Notes under the pieces: generated by a model
Database searches by the model: none
What the model saw: only the letters and a program-made list of their open reading frames with translations
What the model was told of the DNA's origin: nothing
In this document: positions 1 to 9,962 of the stretch, in pieces
Layout of the letters: the number at the start of each line of letters is the position of its first letter
How positions within the stretch are numbered: position 1 is the stretch's first letter
Position numbers and translations under genes: made by a program
NCBI RefSeq assembly: GCF_030272615.1
Contig: NC_081415.1
Coordinates: 235,163,803-235,227,802 of the forward strand
Direction: 5' to 3'
DNA: 64,000 nucleotides
DNA from: Cryptomeria japonica
Taxonomy: Eukaryota; Streptophyta; Pinopsida; Cupressales; Cupressaceae

Positions 1-363
1 GGGAGCCTTTGATTTGGCCTCAGTTCAAGTAGAAGATAAAAAGAAAAATCAAACTCTCTCTTTGGTGGCAATATCTCCTGGAAACACATCCTGGAACTCC
101 TTAAGAATGGGATAATCATTAAGTACTGGTTTTGTATTGTCTAGATCACTAATGTGCACGACATAGATGGAGAACCCCTTCCTTTGGGCCTTCTTTAGTT
201 GCATGGCTGAGATTTGCCTAAGTTCAAGTGGTCTTTGGATCCCATGAATCTCAACCAAATTCCCCAAGTCATCTAAACAATTGACAGTCTTGTCTTTACA
301 ATTGACTATGGACTTGTGCTCGGTCAACCAATTGATCCCTAAAATTACATCATATGACCCCAA
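1..363 (-). pseudogene. Gypsy pol fragment: protease C-terminus and reverse transcriptase leader
   Basis: The translation contains YDVILGINWL, the conserved C-terminal protease motif of Ty3/Gypsy elements. It is followed by the linker ending ILKEFQDVFPG, which in this family leads into reverse transcriptase. After a stop near base 48 the same frame continues to SKAP at the window edge, the usual start of the RT fingers region. It overlaps the next protease piece in another frame, so a frameshift separates them. Nonfunctional remnant. Confidence 0.85.
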
Positions 364-652
364 ATGTGCTACATATAAATTGACTTGGGTCTGAAAAACT
401 AGGAAGCTCTAACTCATTGCAAAAGAGAGAAGACTCTACCCTCCTTTCTGCTCGATGTCCATATTGAACCATCCAAGAATTTTCCATATGTTCTGGTCTA
501 ATTGGTAATTTTGAAACTATCCTTGGATCTATGAAACAATATGTTTCTCTAGTATCTATTAATATAGAAATAGGTTGGCCATAGAGCATACCTGAAAATT
601 GGATGGGTGAGGCTTGAAATTCAGCTTGCCTATTGTCCACTACTGCAAACAT
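350..652 (-). pseudogene. Gypsy retroviral-type aspartic protease, decayed active site
   Basis: About 100 residues match the N-terminal half of a Ty3/Gypsy protease: GMLYGQPISILIDTRETYCF, then FIDPRIVSKL. The catalytic D-(T/S)-G triad of the family is D-T-R here, so glycine is replaced. The downstream half continues in another frame at 49-363. The fragment lies between the zinc knuckle and the RT leader, as expected for gag-pol order. The altered active site and frameshift make it inactive. Confidence 0.8.
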
Positions 653-689
653 ATCTAATGTTGTAGTGCATGTTGTTGATTATTTCCTC

Positions 690-1159
690 TTTGCACATTG
701 GACCATTGTGGACAATTAGTAGCATAGTAATCTCCCCCACAATTGTAGCATCCATCACGTGGCTCTTGTCGTCCTCCTTGTCTAGCTTTGTTGAATCTCC
801 TTCTATTGTTAAACTATTAAGTCTCATTGTAGCTACCTTATCCTTTCGCTTGGGTGTTATTAACCCGCTTCAGATTCTGGATTCGGTGATTGTTGCCTCC
901 TTGTTGATTACTATTATTTTGAATCTTTTTGTTTCCAAATCCAGGCTTAGAATTCAAAATCTTATAGTAATCAAACTATTACAATTTCTCTTCCTTCTTG
1001 ATGGCCTTCCTAAAAGCTTCATCTATAGTTTAGGGATCATACATATCTACATCAACTCCAATCTATGGCTTCAACCACATGATGAAATTCCTAACAGGAA
1101 AAAGTTCAGCTTCCTGATAATGTGGCACATACTTGAGAAGATTTGTGAACTTTTCCTAA
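690..1159 (-). pseudogene. Gypsy gag C-terminal half with degenerate zinc knuckle
   Basis: Read on the minus strand from the insertion junction at 1159, the frame gives EKFTNLLKYVPHYQEAELF and then NFIMWLKP, typical Gypsy gag. Near 712-752 comes CYNCGGDYYATNC, a CX2CX4HX4C zinc knuckle whose histidine is replaced by tyrosine. Several stops interrupt the frame. The N-terminal half of the same gag is at 7100-7549, on the other side of the 5.9-kb insertion. The long plus-strand reading frame over this stretch is an antisense shadow. Confidence 0.8.
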
Positions 1160-1163
1160 TATT
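1160..1163. repeat. Target-site duplication TATT, left
   Basis: TATT directly abuts the GGGTAAGTGC terminus. The same four bases abut the other terminus at 7096-7099. Removing one copy and the insertion restores the gag reading register. Confidence 0.8.
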
Positions 1164-1202
1164 GGGTAAGTGCACAAAGATGGTGGTCAGAAAAGTGGAC
1201 AC
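1164..1202 (+). repeat. Left terminal inverted repeat
   Basis: GGGTAAGTGCACAAAG and the following ATGGTGGTCA pair with the right terminus at 7070-7095. After a short indel the block AGTGGACAC is shared with the right end near 7048-7056. Confidence 0.85.
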
Positions 1203-1203
1203 G

Positions 1204-1336
1204 TTTAGGCTCGTTTCGCCGAGCCTAACCAAATTTAAATACCTTGTACACATTTAGGCTCGTTTTGCCGAGCCTAACCAAAGTTAAACCGCGTGTGCAA
1301 TTTGAAACATACTAACCGCGTATGCGGTTTAAAGAA
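1204..1336. repeat. Subterminal hairpin pair and CG-rich palindromes
   Basis: Two 49-bp-spaced copies of a stem-loop, TTAGGCTCG / CGAGCCTAA with a short loop (1204-1230 and 1253-1279), are followed by AACCGCGTATGCGGTT, another near-palindrome. These sit just inside the left TIR, where DNA transposons often carry transposase-binding repeats. That role is inference. Confidence 0.6.
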
Positions 1337-1494
1337 AAAACTAAAACTGCGTACGTGGTTCTGTCTGTCAATAAAATGCAATTCACTTACATTCCATTAG
1401 GTTTTTCAGTAGGATATATACATAAAATATAACATTTAAGTGGGCAAGTGCAAGGTAATGAGTCACGAATTCGCAGAAGTCCGCGCATTCAAAA

Positions 1495-1735
1495 AAGCAC
1501 TCTTAAAAACAAGGGCCCATTTTCAAAAAATGGGGCCCCGTTTATGCTTCGGGCTCCCGAGCCAAAAGGTAACGAGGGCCCAAAGTGAAAATAAACGGGC
1601 CCCCATTTTGTTCTAAAATGGGGGAAACAGGCCCCCATTTCTAAATCATATTTTACCCTTTTTCTCCACAAGCCGCCCTTGTTTGAAACGGGGGCCCGTT
1701 CTGTGGAAGTTGATTCCACAACCCACCACTTGGCT
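1495..1735. repeat. GGGCCC-rich palindromic segment
   Basis: Repeated blocks of GGGCCC / GGGGCCC and CAAAAAATGGGGCC-type foldbacks occur within about 240 bp, much more GC-rich than the surroundings. No coding potential is seen. Part of the noncoding interior of the TIR element. The stretch 1740-2760 that follows is plain AT-rich sequence with nothing recognised. Confidence 0.45.
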
Positions 1736-2763
1736 CGAGATTAGGCCTGGGAGAGGCCTGGGATGGCCACACCTGAGACATGGACCCACAAATTCAAATC
1801 TCCATGAATGAAAACACAAATATGAACTTCTGAAATAGTTTACATGCCTGTAATTAGAGAATTTTTATATGAAATTAAAACCCATTTCAGATTATACTAT
1901 CTAGATTCTAAATATGTAAATTTATTTAAAAATTGATTATTTTAACTATTTTTCATTTAATTTATACTAAATTGGGTCCATAAACTTAAAATATTAACTA
2001 ATTTTGTTAATTTAATAACTTTTTTATTTTAATGAATTTTGAAAAAAAAATTATATGTTATCAATCTACACAAAATTATTTTCTATTTAAAAAAACAAAT
2101 TAAAAAAATGTTAAGTTTACGTCAAATTATGTGGGCCATACATGCCAAATTTTTAAAAAGATAATTACGGTAATTAAAAAATTAATTTAAAAAAAATATC
2201 TAAAAAAAAATAAATAAAAATATGCTCATCAATCTTCAGTGTGTTGCAAACCATTTCCCAAAACGGTTTAAGAAAATAATTTTAATTGTGTCTGTGGGTC
2301 ATACACATGCATGGTATGGTCCTGAAACAGACATTTTTAAAACATAGTTTTTAGTACTCCATTCAAAAAGTTACATTTTATTATGTGGGTATTAAAATAA
2401 ATTACATACTTGGAAATTGCACTCAGAGGGCTATCTTTTATAATACCGAATTTTCCAAGATTCAATTTCGAAGTGTTTCAAAATTTAAGCTCAAATGAGA
2501 CAAAATCTGAAAAATCAGGGAAAACACTTCCACTTTTTGGCCAAAAAGTGGACTCAGCTTCTTGCACTGACCCAAGTATAAGTGACATTTCTCTTTGTCT
2601 TTTATCTTTCTTATACTTTAAGTTATATTTTATGTATATATTGTCAGGATGTTTGAGAGTTGTTCCAGATATCTAAGAGTTATAATGTAGATTCTAGTTT
2701 TTTGAGTATTCTTATAAATTTCAGACTTAGTCAAATTTCAGTAATCAACATGCTCATATCAGC

Positions 2764-3331
2764 ATTATGTCTCTCATCTCTTCCCTACATTCCCCCTCTC
2801 TCTTCCTTAACCCCTACCTTTTTGTCTCTTAGGAATCTCCCTCTCTAATTTCTTCCCTCTCTCAGGTATCTCTCCGTCTCTTTCTCATCTCCCTCACCCT
2901 CTTTCTCTCTTTCATATATCCCTCTCTTTCTCTCCCTCTCTCAAATATCTCTATCTCTCACTCTCTCCCCCTCTCTTAAGTGTCTCTCTCTCTCATTCTC
3001 TCCCTCTCCCTCCCCCTTCGTTTCTCTTCCTTTGTCAAGTATTTCTTTCCCTCTAACTCTCTTTCTCTCTCCCCATCTCCCTCCATTTCTCTTTCTCTCA
3101 AGTCTATCTCCTTCTCTCTATCACATCTCTGGCTATCAACCTTTATCTATCTCTTTCTCTCTCCTCTTCTATCAAGTTTATCTCTCTCTCTCTCTCTCTC
3201 CCCCATTATTTCTCTCAATTCTCTCTCCCTATATTCCTTTATCTCTCTATCTCACTCTCCTCCTCTATCAAGTGTATCTCTTTCCCACTCTCTCCCTACC
3301 TCCCCACCTCCCTTTCTATTTTTTACTTAAG

Positions 3332-3385
<54 letters not shown>

Positions 3386-3692
3386 ATTATTTATCTCTAA
3401 AGTCTCCCCCTCTCATCCTTGTTCTCTCTATCTCACTCTCTCCTTCTCCCAGGTGTCTCTCTCTCATTCTATCCCTTTCCCCCTTTCTCATTACCTCTCT
3501 TTATCACTCTCTCCCTCTCTCCCTCTCTTCGCACCTCTCTCTCTCTATTCTCTTGTAATATCCTTCCACCCCTTCCTCCCTCTCACTCAGACTCTCTCTA
3601 TCTCTCACCCTCTCTTTCTCTCTCTCTCATCTTTCCTCCCTTCACCTCTTAGGTCTCTCTTTCTCTCCCAATCCCTCTATCCACCTCTTAGA

Positions 3693-3723
<31 letters not shown>

Positions 3724-3886
3724 CCCCTTCTCTGTGTTGCTCTCTATCTCTATCTCTCCCTCTATTTCCCCCCCCTCTCTCTCTCATTTATCTCTTGTCT
3801 CTCCCTCTCAGTCTCTATCTCACTCTCCTCCTCTCTTAGTTGTATCTCTCTCCCATTGCCTCCCTCTCCTCCCCCTCTCTTCCTCT
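2764..3886. repeat. 1.1-kb pyrimidine tract with (CT)n microsatellites
   Basis: The plus strand is almost entirely C and T, with TCTCTC blocks and a pure (CT)n run at about 3334-3382. The serine/leucine-rich reading frames here are products of composition and are not genes. Homopurine-homopyrimidine mirror tracts of this size can form triplex or H-DNA. Confidence 0.9.
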
Positions 3887-3892
3887 CTAGGG

Positions 3893-5567
3893 TAAAAAGG
3901 TATTCTCAGGGGTCTTATGGTATCCTAGGGATCCATGCATGTGTCCTAAGGGGTCATAGGACACCATATGACCCATAAAGACACATAAGAGGTCATATGG
4001 AGTCCTAAGGGGTTATAAGACACCATAATGACACCAATTGGTATCCTAAGGGGTCATAAAACACTATATGACCTCTTAGGACACCATACAACTGATAACA
4101 ACACCATATGAAGTCCTAAGGGGTCAAATAGTGTCCTAAGGGGTTGTAGGAGACCATATGACCCCTTAGGACACCATATGACCCCTAATGACACCATATC
4201 GTGTCCTAAGTGGTCATAAGGTGTCCTAGGGGTCATATGACACCATAAGACACATAACGATACCATATGGTGTCCAATGGGTCATTGAACACCATATGAC
4301 CCTTAGAACACAATACGACCCCTAACAACATCTAAGGGGTCATATGACACTATATGGTCCCTTTGAATACCATAGGACCTATAATGATGCCAAATAGTGT
4401 CCTAAGGGATCATAGAACACCATATGACCCTTTTGGGCACCATATGGTAGTGTTATGGTTCGTATGGTATCCTGAGGGGTCATATGGCATCCTATGACCC
4501 CTTAGGACACCATATGATGTCATTATGAGTCGTATGGTGTCTCAAGGGGTCTTATGGTGTCCTAAGGGGTCATAGAACACCATATGACCTCTTAGGAAAC
4601 AATATGACCTCTAATGACACATAAGGGATCATATGGTGTCCTAGGAAGTCATAGAATACCATATGACCCTTTAGGACACCACATGACCCATAACAACACG
4701 TAAGAGGTCATATGGAGTCCTAAGGGGTCATAAGACACCATATGACCCCTTAGCACACCATACAACTCATAATGACACCAAATGGTGTCCTAAGGGATCA
4801 TAAAATGCTATATGACCTCTTAGGACACCATACGACCCATAATGACACCATATGGAGTCCTAAGGGGTCAAATAGTGTCCTAAGGGGTTGTAGGAGACCA
4901 TATGACCCCTTATGACACCATATGATCCCTAATGACACCGTATGGTGTCCTAAGTGGTCATAAGGTATCCCAAGGGTCATACGACAACATAAGACACATA
5001 ACGATACCATATGGTGTTCTAATGGGTCATAGGACACCATATGACCCTTAAAACACAACGCGACCCCTAACAACATCTAAGGGGTCATTTGGTATCCTAA
5101 GGGGTCATAGGACACTATATGATCCCTTAGCACACCATAGGACCTATAATGATGCCAAATAGTGTCCTAAGGGGTGATAAAACACCAAATGACCCTTTAG
5201 GATACCATATGGTGTTGTTATGAGTTGTATGGTGTCCTGAGGGGTCATATGGCATCGTATGACCCCTTAGGACACCATATGGTGTCATTATGGGTCGTAT
5301 GGTGTGTTAAGGGGTCATATGGTGTCCTAAGGAGTCATAGGACACCATATAACCTCTTAGGAAACAATATGACCTCTAATGACATGTAAGAGATCATATG
5401 GTATCCTAAGGGGTCATAGAATACCATATGACCCATAACGACACCATATGGAGTCCTAAGGGGTCATAGGGTGTCCTAAGGGATCATAGAACACCATATG
5501 ACCCATAACGACACCTAAGGGGTCATAATACACCATATGATCCCTTAGTACACCAAACAACCCATAA
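3893..5567. repeat. Satellite of about 20-bp units in alternating orientation, with a 0.74-kb higher-order repeat
   Basis: The array consists of degenerate copies of GGGGTCATATGGTGTCCTAA and of its reverse complement TTAGGACACCATATGACCCC, joined at the palindromes CATATG and CCTTAGG. A larger repeat is superimposed: the phrase GGGTCAAATAGTGTCC occurs at 4121 and again at 4865 (744 bp apart), and neighbouring landmarks repeat with offsets of about 715-765 bp. Reading frames in it are artefacts. Confidence 0.85.
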
Positions 5568-5777
5568 ATATTATCCAACCAATACATCCACACGATCCAA
5601 AGAAACCAATACGTTCATTTTCTTCAAATGTTCTACTTTATATCCTATCTTCTTTTTAAAAAAAAGAAAACCGACCACCTTGTCAATCTTCTTATCACCT
5701 TATATATATGCAAACAAAAATAAGATATATTGGAGGGAGAGGAAGAGAGAGGGGATGGAGGGAGGGAGATAGGGAGA

Positions 5778-5779
<2 letters not shown>

Positions 5780-5854
<75 letters not shown>
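5780..5854. repeat. (AG)n microsatellite, about 37 units
   Basis: Uninterrupted AG dinucleotides, flanked by imperfect purine-rich sequence (5730-5905). Overlapping RE- and LS-repeat frames are composition artefacts. Confidence 0.95.
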
Positions 5855-5860
<6 letters not shown>

Positions 5861-5924
5861 AGAGAGAGGCACCTTGTACGTGCTTGAGAGGGGGAGAGAG
5901 GGAGACAATACACATACATACACA

Positions 5925-6066
5925 CATATGTGTATATATATTTAATATATTATATATTATTATATACATATATATATATATATAAATATTATATATTTTT
6001 TATTTTTTTTATTATATATAAATTATATATTATATGTATATACACATATTATATATATATATACAA
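5925..6066. repeat. TA-rich microsatellite block
   Basis: Alternating TATATA and ATATTATATA sequence immediately after the (AG)n run, with short pure (TA)n pieces. Confidence 0.85.
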
Positions 6067-6105
6067 TAGCATATTATACACTCCCAAAATTTAAACAAAC
6101 TTATT

Positions 6106-6261
6106 CACGCGCTACTTATAGTAAAAATAGCACGTATGCACTTTTTATAGTAAAAATAGCACGTACGCGCTTTTTATAGTTAAGATAGAACATACACGCT
6201 TCTTACACCATAAGTACCTCGTACGCGCTTTTTATACCATAGGTACCCCGTACATGCTTTT
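6106..6261. repeat. 29-bp subterminal tandem repeats with GTACGCGC motif
   Basis: Five to six head-to-tail units start at 6131, 6160, 6189, 6218 and 6247, exactly 29 bp apart. Each has a CACGTACGCGC-like core followed by TTTTTATAGTAAAAATAG or a variant. They lie about 0.85 kb inside the right TIR. A related TGCGTACGTGG piece occurs near the left end (about 1348). The interior from 6262 to 7047 shows nothing further. Confidence 0.8.
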
Positions 6262-7047
6262 GTTTGTTTCGGCTTGGAAATAGGCCTAGATGACAAAGCT
6301 ACAGTTTGGAAGTTTGATTTCCCTCCATTTCCCTCCTTTTTGGTGTTTTTATTTTATCAACTTGGTTTCTTGACTTTGTCATCATCAGGTTTACACATCA
6401 TCAAGTGAGTATTTCTAAAATTTCCACCATATTTTCACCCATCTTCTGAGCTTTCTAACCCTATAATTTTTTTTAAATTTGAACAACAATAACATATTAT
6501 TATTGAATTTCTTTTGCCAGTGTCTCCATAGTAGTCACAGACATACGTGGACCATTTTTTTAATAACTTTTGATATAATTATCCAAATCTAAAAAAAATT
6601 ATATATTATTGTAGTGAACTTGATTCTTTACAATTTAAAAAAAAATTGCATTTTCAATATTTTTAGTGCAACTTATGCTTTGCACACAAACAGGTACCTA
6701 ATTTTCAGAATGTGCTCAATCGAAAAAATCATAAAAAAAAATATGACTTCGTCAAAATACTAAATCTATCTTTCTACCAAATGATTTGTCAAAATACTAA
6801 ATCTAAATATGACTTTTTTGATGCGCACATCAGACACTATGTTATGTTTTTCTGAAAAAATCAGGGTCTGTTTTTTGTGCACGAAGGATTTGACCCCCTT
6901 AATCTTATCCAATTTTGAATAAGTTTAGTAGTTTGGAAACTAGATTCAGAGTACTACAATATTTGTTCTTTGATTATCTTCATATCTTGAGTGGATGACT
7001 TTCAAATTTTGCCTCCAAGTTCAGGTTCACCTGATTTTAGAAAAAAG

Positions 7048-7095
7048 TGTCCACTTATACCCCCCTTTTTGACCACCACCTTTGTGCACTTACCC
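7048..7095 (-). repeat. Right terminal inverted repeat
   Basis: Reverse complement of the left end: TTTGTGCACTTACCC at the terminus, preceded by TGACCACCACC. It is followed outside by the TATT duplication. Confidence 0.85.
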
Positions 7096-7099
7096 TATT
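7096..7099. repeat. Target-site duplication TATT, right
   Basis: Second copy of TATT, abutting the right TIR. Confidence 0.8.
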
Positions 7100-7549
7100 G
7101 TATGACTGCCATGTTTTCCTAGGTTAAGTTCTGGAACTCTTTCATCTTATTGTCAAACAATAATTGAGGTACCTAACCACCTCTTCCTGAAAAGTTGGAG
7201 GAATAGTTCCCAAGTGGTTTCCCTAGGCTGTAGCTTCTTCTGAGCTTTCTTGTTGTCCCACCAAGTTGTTGCTTCACCTGTGAGTTGGTAAGAAACCCAC
7301 ATCGCCTTGGTATCATTGGAAAGATTATGAAGCTCAAAATACTTCTCCATTTCAATAAGCCAAGCCTTCGCTCCATCTCCAATGGTCTTTCCATCAAACT
7401 TAGGTGGTGCTATCCTCTTGAGGTCCTTACCAAGCTCCTCCTCAATCCTAGTTCGGTTATTGTCAAGTTAGGAGCTGAAGGATTTGATCCAACATGCCAT
7501 TCTGCTCATTGCTCAGTCCAACATTGTCATTATTCCTAGTCTGCACCAT
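7100..7549 (-). pseudogene. Gypsy gag N-terminal half (Retrotrans_gag domain)
   Basis: It starts MVQTRNNDNVGL at 7549 and, after frame breaks, gives KAWLIEMEKYFELHNLSNDT and ATTWWDNKK, the conserved Retrotrans_gag core. It ends MAVIQ at the insertion point. Joining this codon frame to 1159, after removing one TATT copy and the insertion, continues VIQY-stop-EKFTNLL in register. The insertion therefore split one gag gene. There is a stop and a frameshift just upstream of the junction. A short 5' leader (7550-7623) separates gag from the PBS. Confidence 0.85.
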
Positions 7550-7623
7550 GGTTACCTATCAAGTGACCTGTAACAAGGTTTATATTATTAGCACAGTAGA
7601 CAAGGTCCTAGTGTTTAACCTAG

Positions 7624-7636
7624 GGCTCTGATACCA
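7624..7636 (-). promoter_or_regulatory. Primer-binding site, tRNA-iMet type
   Basis: The minus strand reads TGGTATCAGAGCC, the complement of the initiator-methionine tRNA 3' end used by many plant LTR retrotransposons. It lies 3 bp from the LTR edge at 7640. Confidence 0.9.
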
Positions 7637-7639
7637 AAA

Positions 7640-9817
7640 TGTAATGTACAAAACTCAAATTCATCACAAAAATCCAAATAATTATCATAAATAGCACATT
7701 AACAAAGTTTATTTCAATTACATCAACTAATGAGCAATATCTCAATACATGCTACATCATCATATGTCATAATATCCAAATCAAGAATCATAAGTACATA
7801 ATTAAACATGGTACAATAATTGACTTCCATCGCCAAATAATACAATAAAGCGTACAAATAATATATGCAAACACTGGAATCTCCAATAGTCCAATCCAAT
7901 AATCTTTCGTAATCAAGGACGAAAACATGGTCAAGGTGCTTTTCCCACCCATCCACGAAGCTTACGCTTCCCCAGAGAGTTCTTCTTGACATGAAGAACC
8001 ACCGACCCTGCACAAGATGCTTAGCAAAAAGGACTCTGTGAACAAGAGGGAATCTGGTGCATGCCTGATATTATCTACATGCATAATCCTATCATACGAG
8101 AACATTCTATGATCGAATATCAGGATATGGCAGTAAGCAATATATATAAATGAATCCATCTATTTCAATGGTCTAAAAATAAATAGCTTGGCCAAGCATA
8201 TACCGTATACAATAAAATAAAAGTAGAACTGGAAAAAGCATATTCTACGCTCCTATAATCCCATATTCGGCACCCGTCCTGGAAGATAAACTTTCTACAA
8301 ACACTCATAAAGGCAAATCTTTCCCTAATCTAACATCATGATAGTGGAAAATTTTAATCAATATAACAATACACATGAAGAATACATTCATTGATCATCC
8401 ACTTGCATACATTAAAAAAAAAAAAAAAAAGTAGTGCAATTTATCAACTACTATTTAAAGTTCTCTTAAATCACTTGCATGCATTGGTTTCCTATTTTTA
8501 GTATTTTTTCAATAGAATGTAATTTCAACTAATGCAATTAAAAAATAAACAATATTTATAAATATATAGCATCAACGTGTGTTTTATATATATATATATA
8601 TATATACTCAATTACATATGTATATTTACATGCATATACAATGATCATATAGAGAAAAAAAAAAAAAGAAAGAAGAAGAAGAAAGAAGATTAAATAAAAG
8701 TTATGTAAACAAATATGCAGATTTAATACACAAAAACAATCATTTTCATATTTACATATTACAGTTGGATAATAAACAAGATTTATTCTAAACAAAGTAC
8801 TGTTAATATATTTATATGTATACTAATCAATTTATTATCTTTATGTGCAACAAGTATTAAATCAGAAACTACCAAGAAAAACATAATAATATCCAATGCC
8901 TAAGTGATCTTATAAATTAAAATAATAAATCCAAGTATATAAATACTTATACAGCAGAAGTGAAATACTGAAATAATAGAGTTGAAATGACTGGAATTGT
9001 CAAGAAATTCACTGGGCATCCCAATCCAATATACCAGTGTGCTCAGCCGTAAAAGAAATTTCCCTTGCTGCAAATAAAACCCCCGTGGCTGCAAACAAAT
9101 TGCTATGTCTTGACAAGATCAATAATGAAATAGCATGTTTTAATTCAAATATTTAATTTATAACAATTATTTAATTTAAAAGAGGAGGTGTATGAGCATG
9201 CATGTGGGCACTTTATTATTTCAAACAATAATGAAATAGCATGTTTTAATTCAAATATTTAATTTATAACAATTATCTATTTATTTTTCTATTAAAAAAA
9301 TAACATAATAATAACTTTCATTATTCTAAAGCAAATTACTTATCAAACAAGTAGACTTGTATTCTTTTAAATCTTTTCATAGTATTCATTTTTTTCAAAA
9401 TCAAATTACCATATTTGAATGCATAAACACCAACTATTTTCCCAATTTCAATCAAACACAAGGTATACACTCACGGTCATGCTTGGCCATCAATATGCAA
9501 TGCAAGAACGAATAAACTATGTGGTGTGTGCAAGATTCCTTCATATTCATAGATGCCAATCGGCTAAACACCCCTACATTGGCTATGTTTCCGCCTTCGA
9601 CATTGTACCTACATCCATTCACACTCAATTTCACATCAGTAGGGTTAGTCCATAAACCAATATACAAAGCAATACATGTGCATTATATCATCATATAAAC
9701 TAACATATGCATCAAAATTAAATACATATGTCATTCATACATCACACGTAGATCAACACATGATACCATCAAAGGTCTAATCAATTTTCCCATATAATAA
9801 AAGATCAATATGTGACA
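7640..9817 (-). repeat. Gypsy 5' LTR (outer border approximate)
   Basis: It begins (plus sense) TGTAATGTAC next to the PBS spacer. No second LTR is in the window for comparison. The outer edge is placed at TGTGACA, just before a gag-like remnant. Inside are a (TA)n run at about 8584-8606 and a 53-bp direct repeat (9119-9172 and 9226-9279). No coding potential: the reading frames here are short and low-complexity. Confidence 0.5.
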
Positions 9818-9962
9818 CTATGGTTGTTAGGACTAGTCATGCCTATCATTTGTTGTTGCCAAGTCTTGATCTGTTGAGCTAAGGTTTCTATGGATGACGA
9901 TGGAATAGGAATGGAAGGGATGGATTCTTCACCTTCCCTACGAAATGTATAATGCAAATCCA
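9815..9962 (-). pseudogene. Gag-like N-terminal fragment of another retroelement
   Basis: From an ATG at 9962 the minus strand reads MDLHYTFRREGEES, then SSSIETLAQQIKTWQQQMIG, before a stop near 9805. Short serine/glutamine coiled-coil segments of this kind precede the gag core in some Gypsy elements. It abuts the presumed LTR edge and may be the older element into which the Gypsy copy inserted. Weak identification. Confidence 0.3.

Larger units (their letters stand above)
1164..7095. mobile_element. 5.9-kb terminal-inverted-repeat element of unknown superfamily, noncoding
   Basis: The left end GGGTAAGTGCACAAAG continues into ATGGTGGTCA. The right end, reverse-complemented, reads GGGTAAGTGCACAAAG then GTGGTGGTCA, giving at least 26 bp with one mismatch; an AGTGGACAC block is also shared slightly further in. 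A 4-bp TATT duplication flanks it, and it interrupts a Gypsy gag in register. No transposase-like frame is visible inside. The interior is subterminal hairpins, AT-rich sequence, a CT tract, a satellite, GA and TA microsatellites and a 29-bp minisatellite. The 4-bp duplication does not fit hAT (8), MULE (9), Harbinger or CACTA (3). I cannot assign a superfamily. Probably nonautonomous. Confidence 0.8.
1..9817 (-). mobile_element. Ty3/Gypsy LTR retrotransposon, 5' part, decayed and interrupted
   Basis: On the minus strand this reads, in order: LTR (about 9817 down to 7640), tRNA-iMet type primer-binding site, gag, zinc knuckle, aspartic protease and the start of reverse transcriptase at the window edge. 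The rest of pol and the 3' LTR lie outside the window, so the outer LTR border (9817) is only a guess from a TG...CA boundary. Gag is split by the TIR element at 1164-7095. Many in-frame stops and frameshifts show it cannot encode a working polyprotein. Seen: domain order and PBS. Inferred: the LTR extent. Confidence 0.8.

Noticed and set aside
670-1257. 195-codon plus-strand frame
   Set aside because: Antisense to the decayed Gypsy gag, and runs across the TIR border.
2980-3839. Several Ser/Leu/Pro-rich reading frames of 77-128 codons
   Set aside because: Direct translation of the CT tract. No start context, motif or codon structure.
4054-5076. Two similar minus-strand frames (70 and 92 codons)
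   Set aside because: They are similar only because they lie in the two copies of the 0.74-kb satellite repeat. No protein character.
3893-5567. CRISPR array
   Set aside because: Short repeats are contiguous, without unique spacers, and the sequence is plant nuclear.
5645-5969. SLSLSL and RERERE frames
   Set aside because: (AG)n microsatellite translated on both strands.
7640-9817. Solo genes within the Gypsy LTR (frames of 64-96 codons)
   Set aside because: No motifs, low complexity, and located in LTR noncoding sequence.
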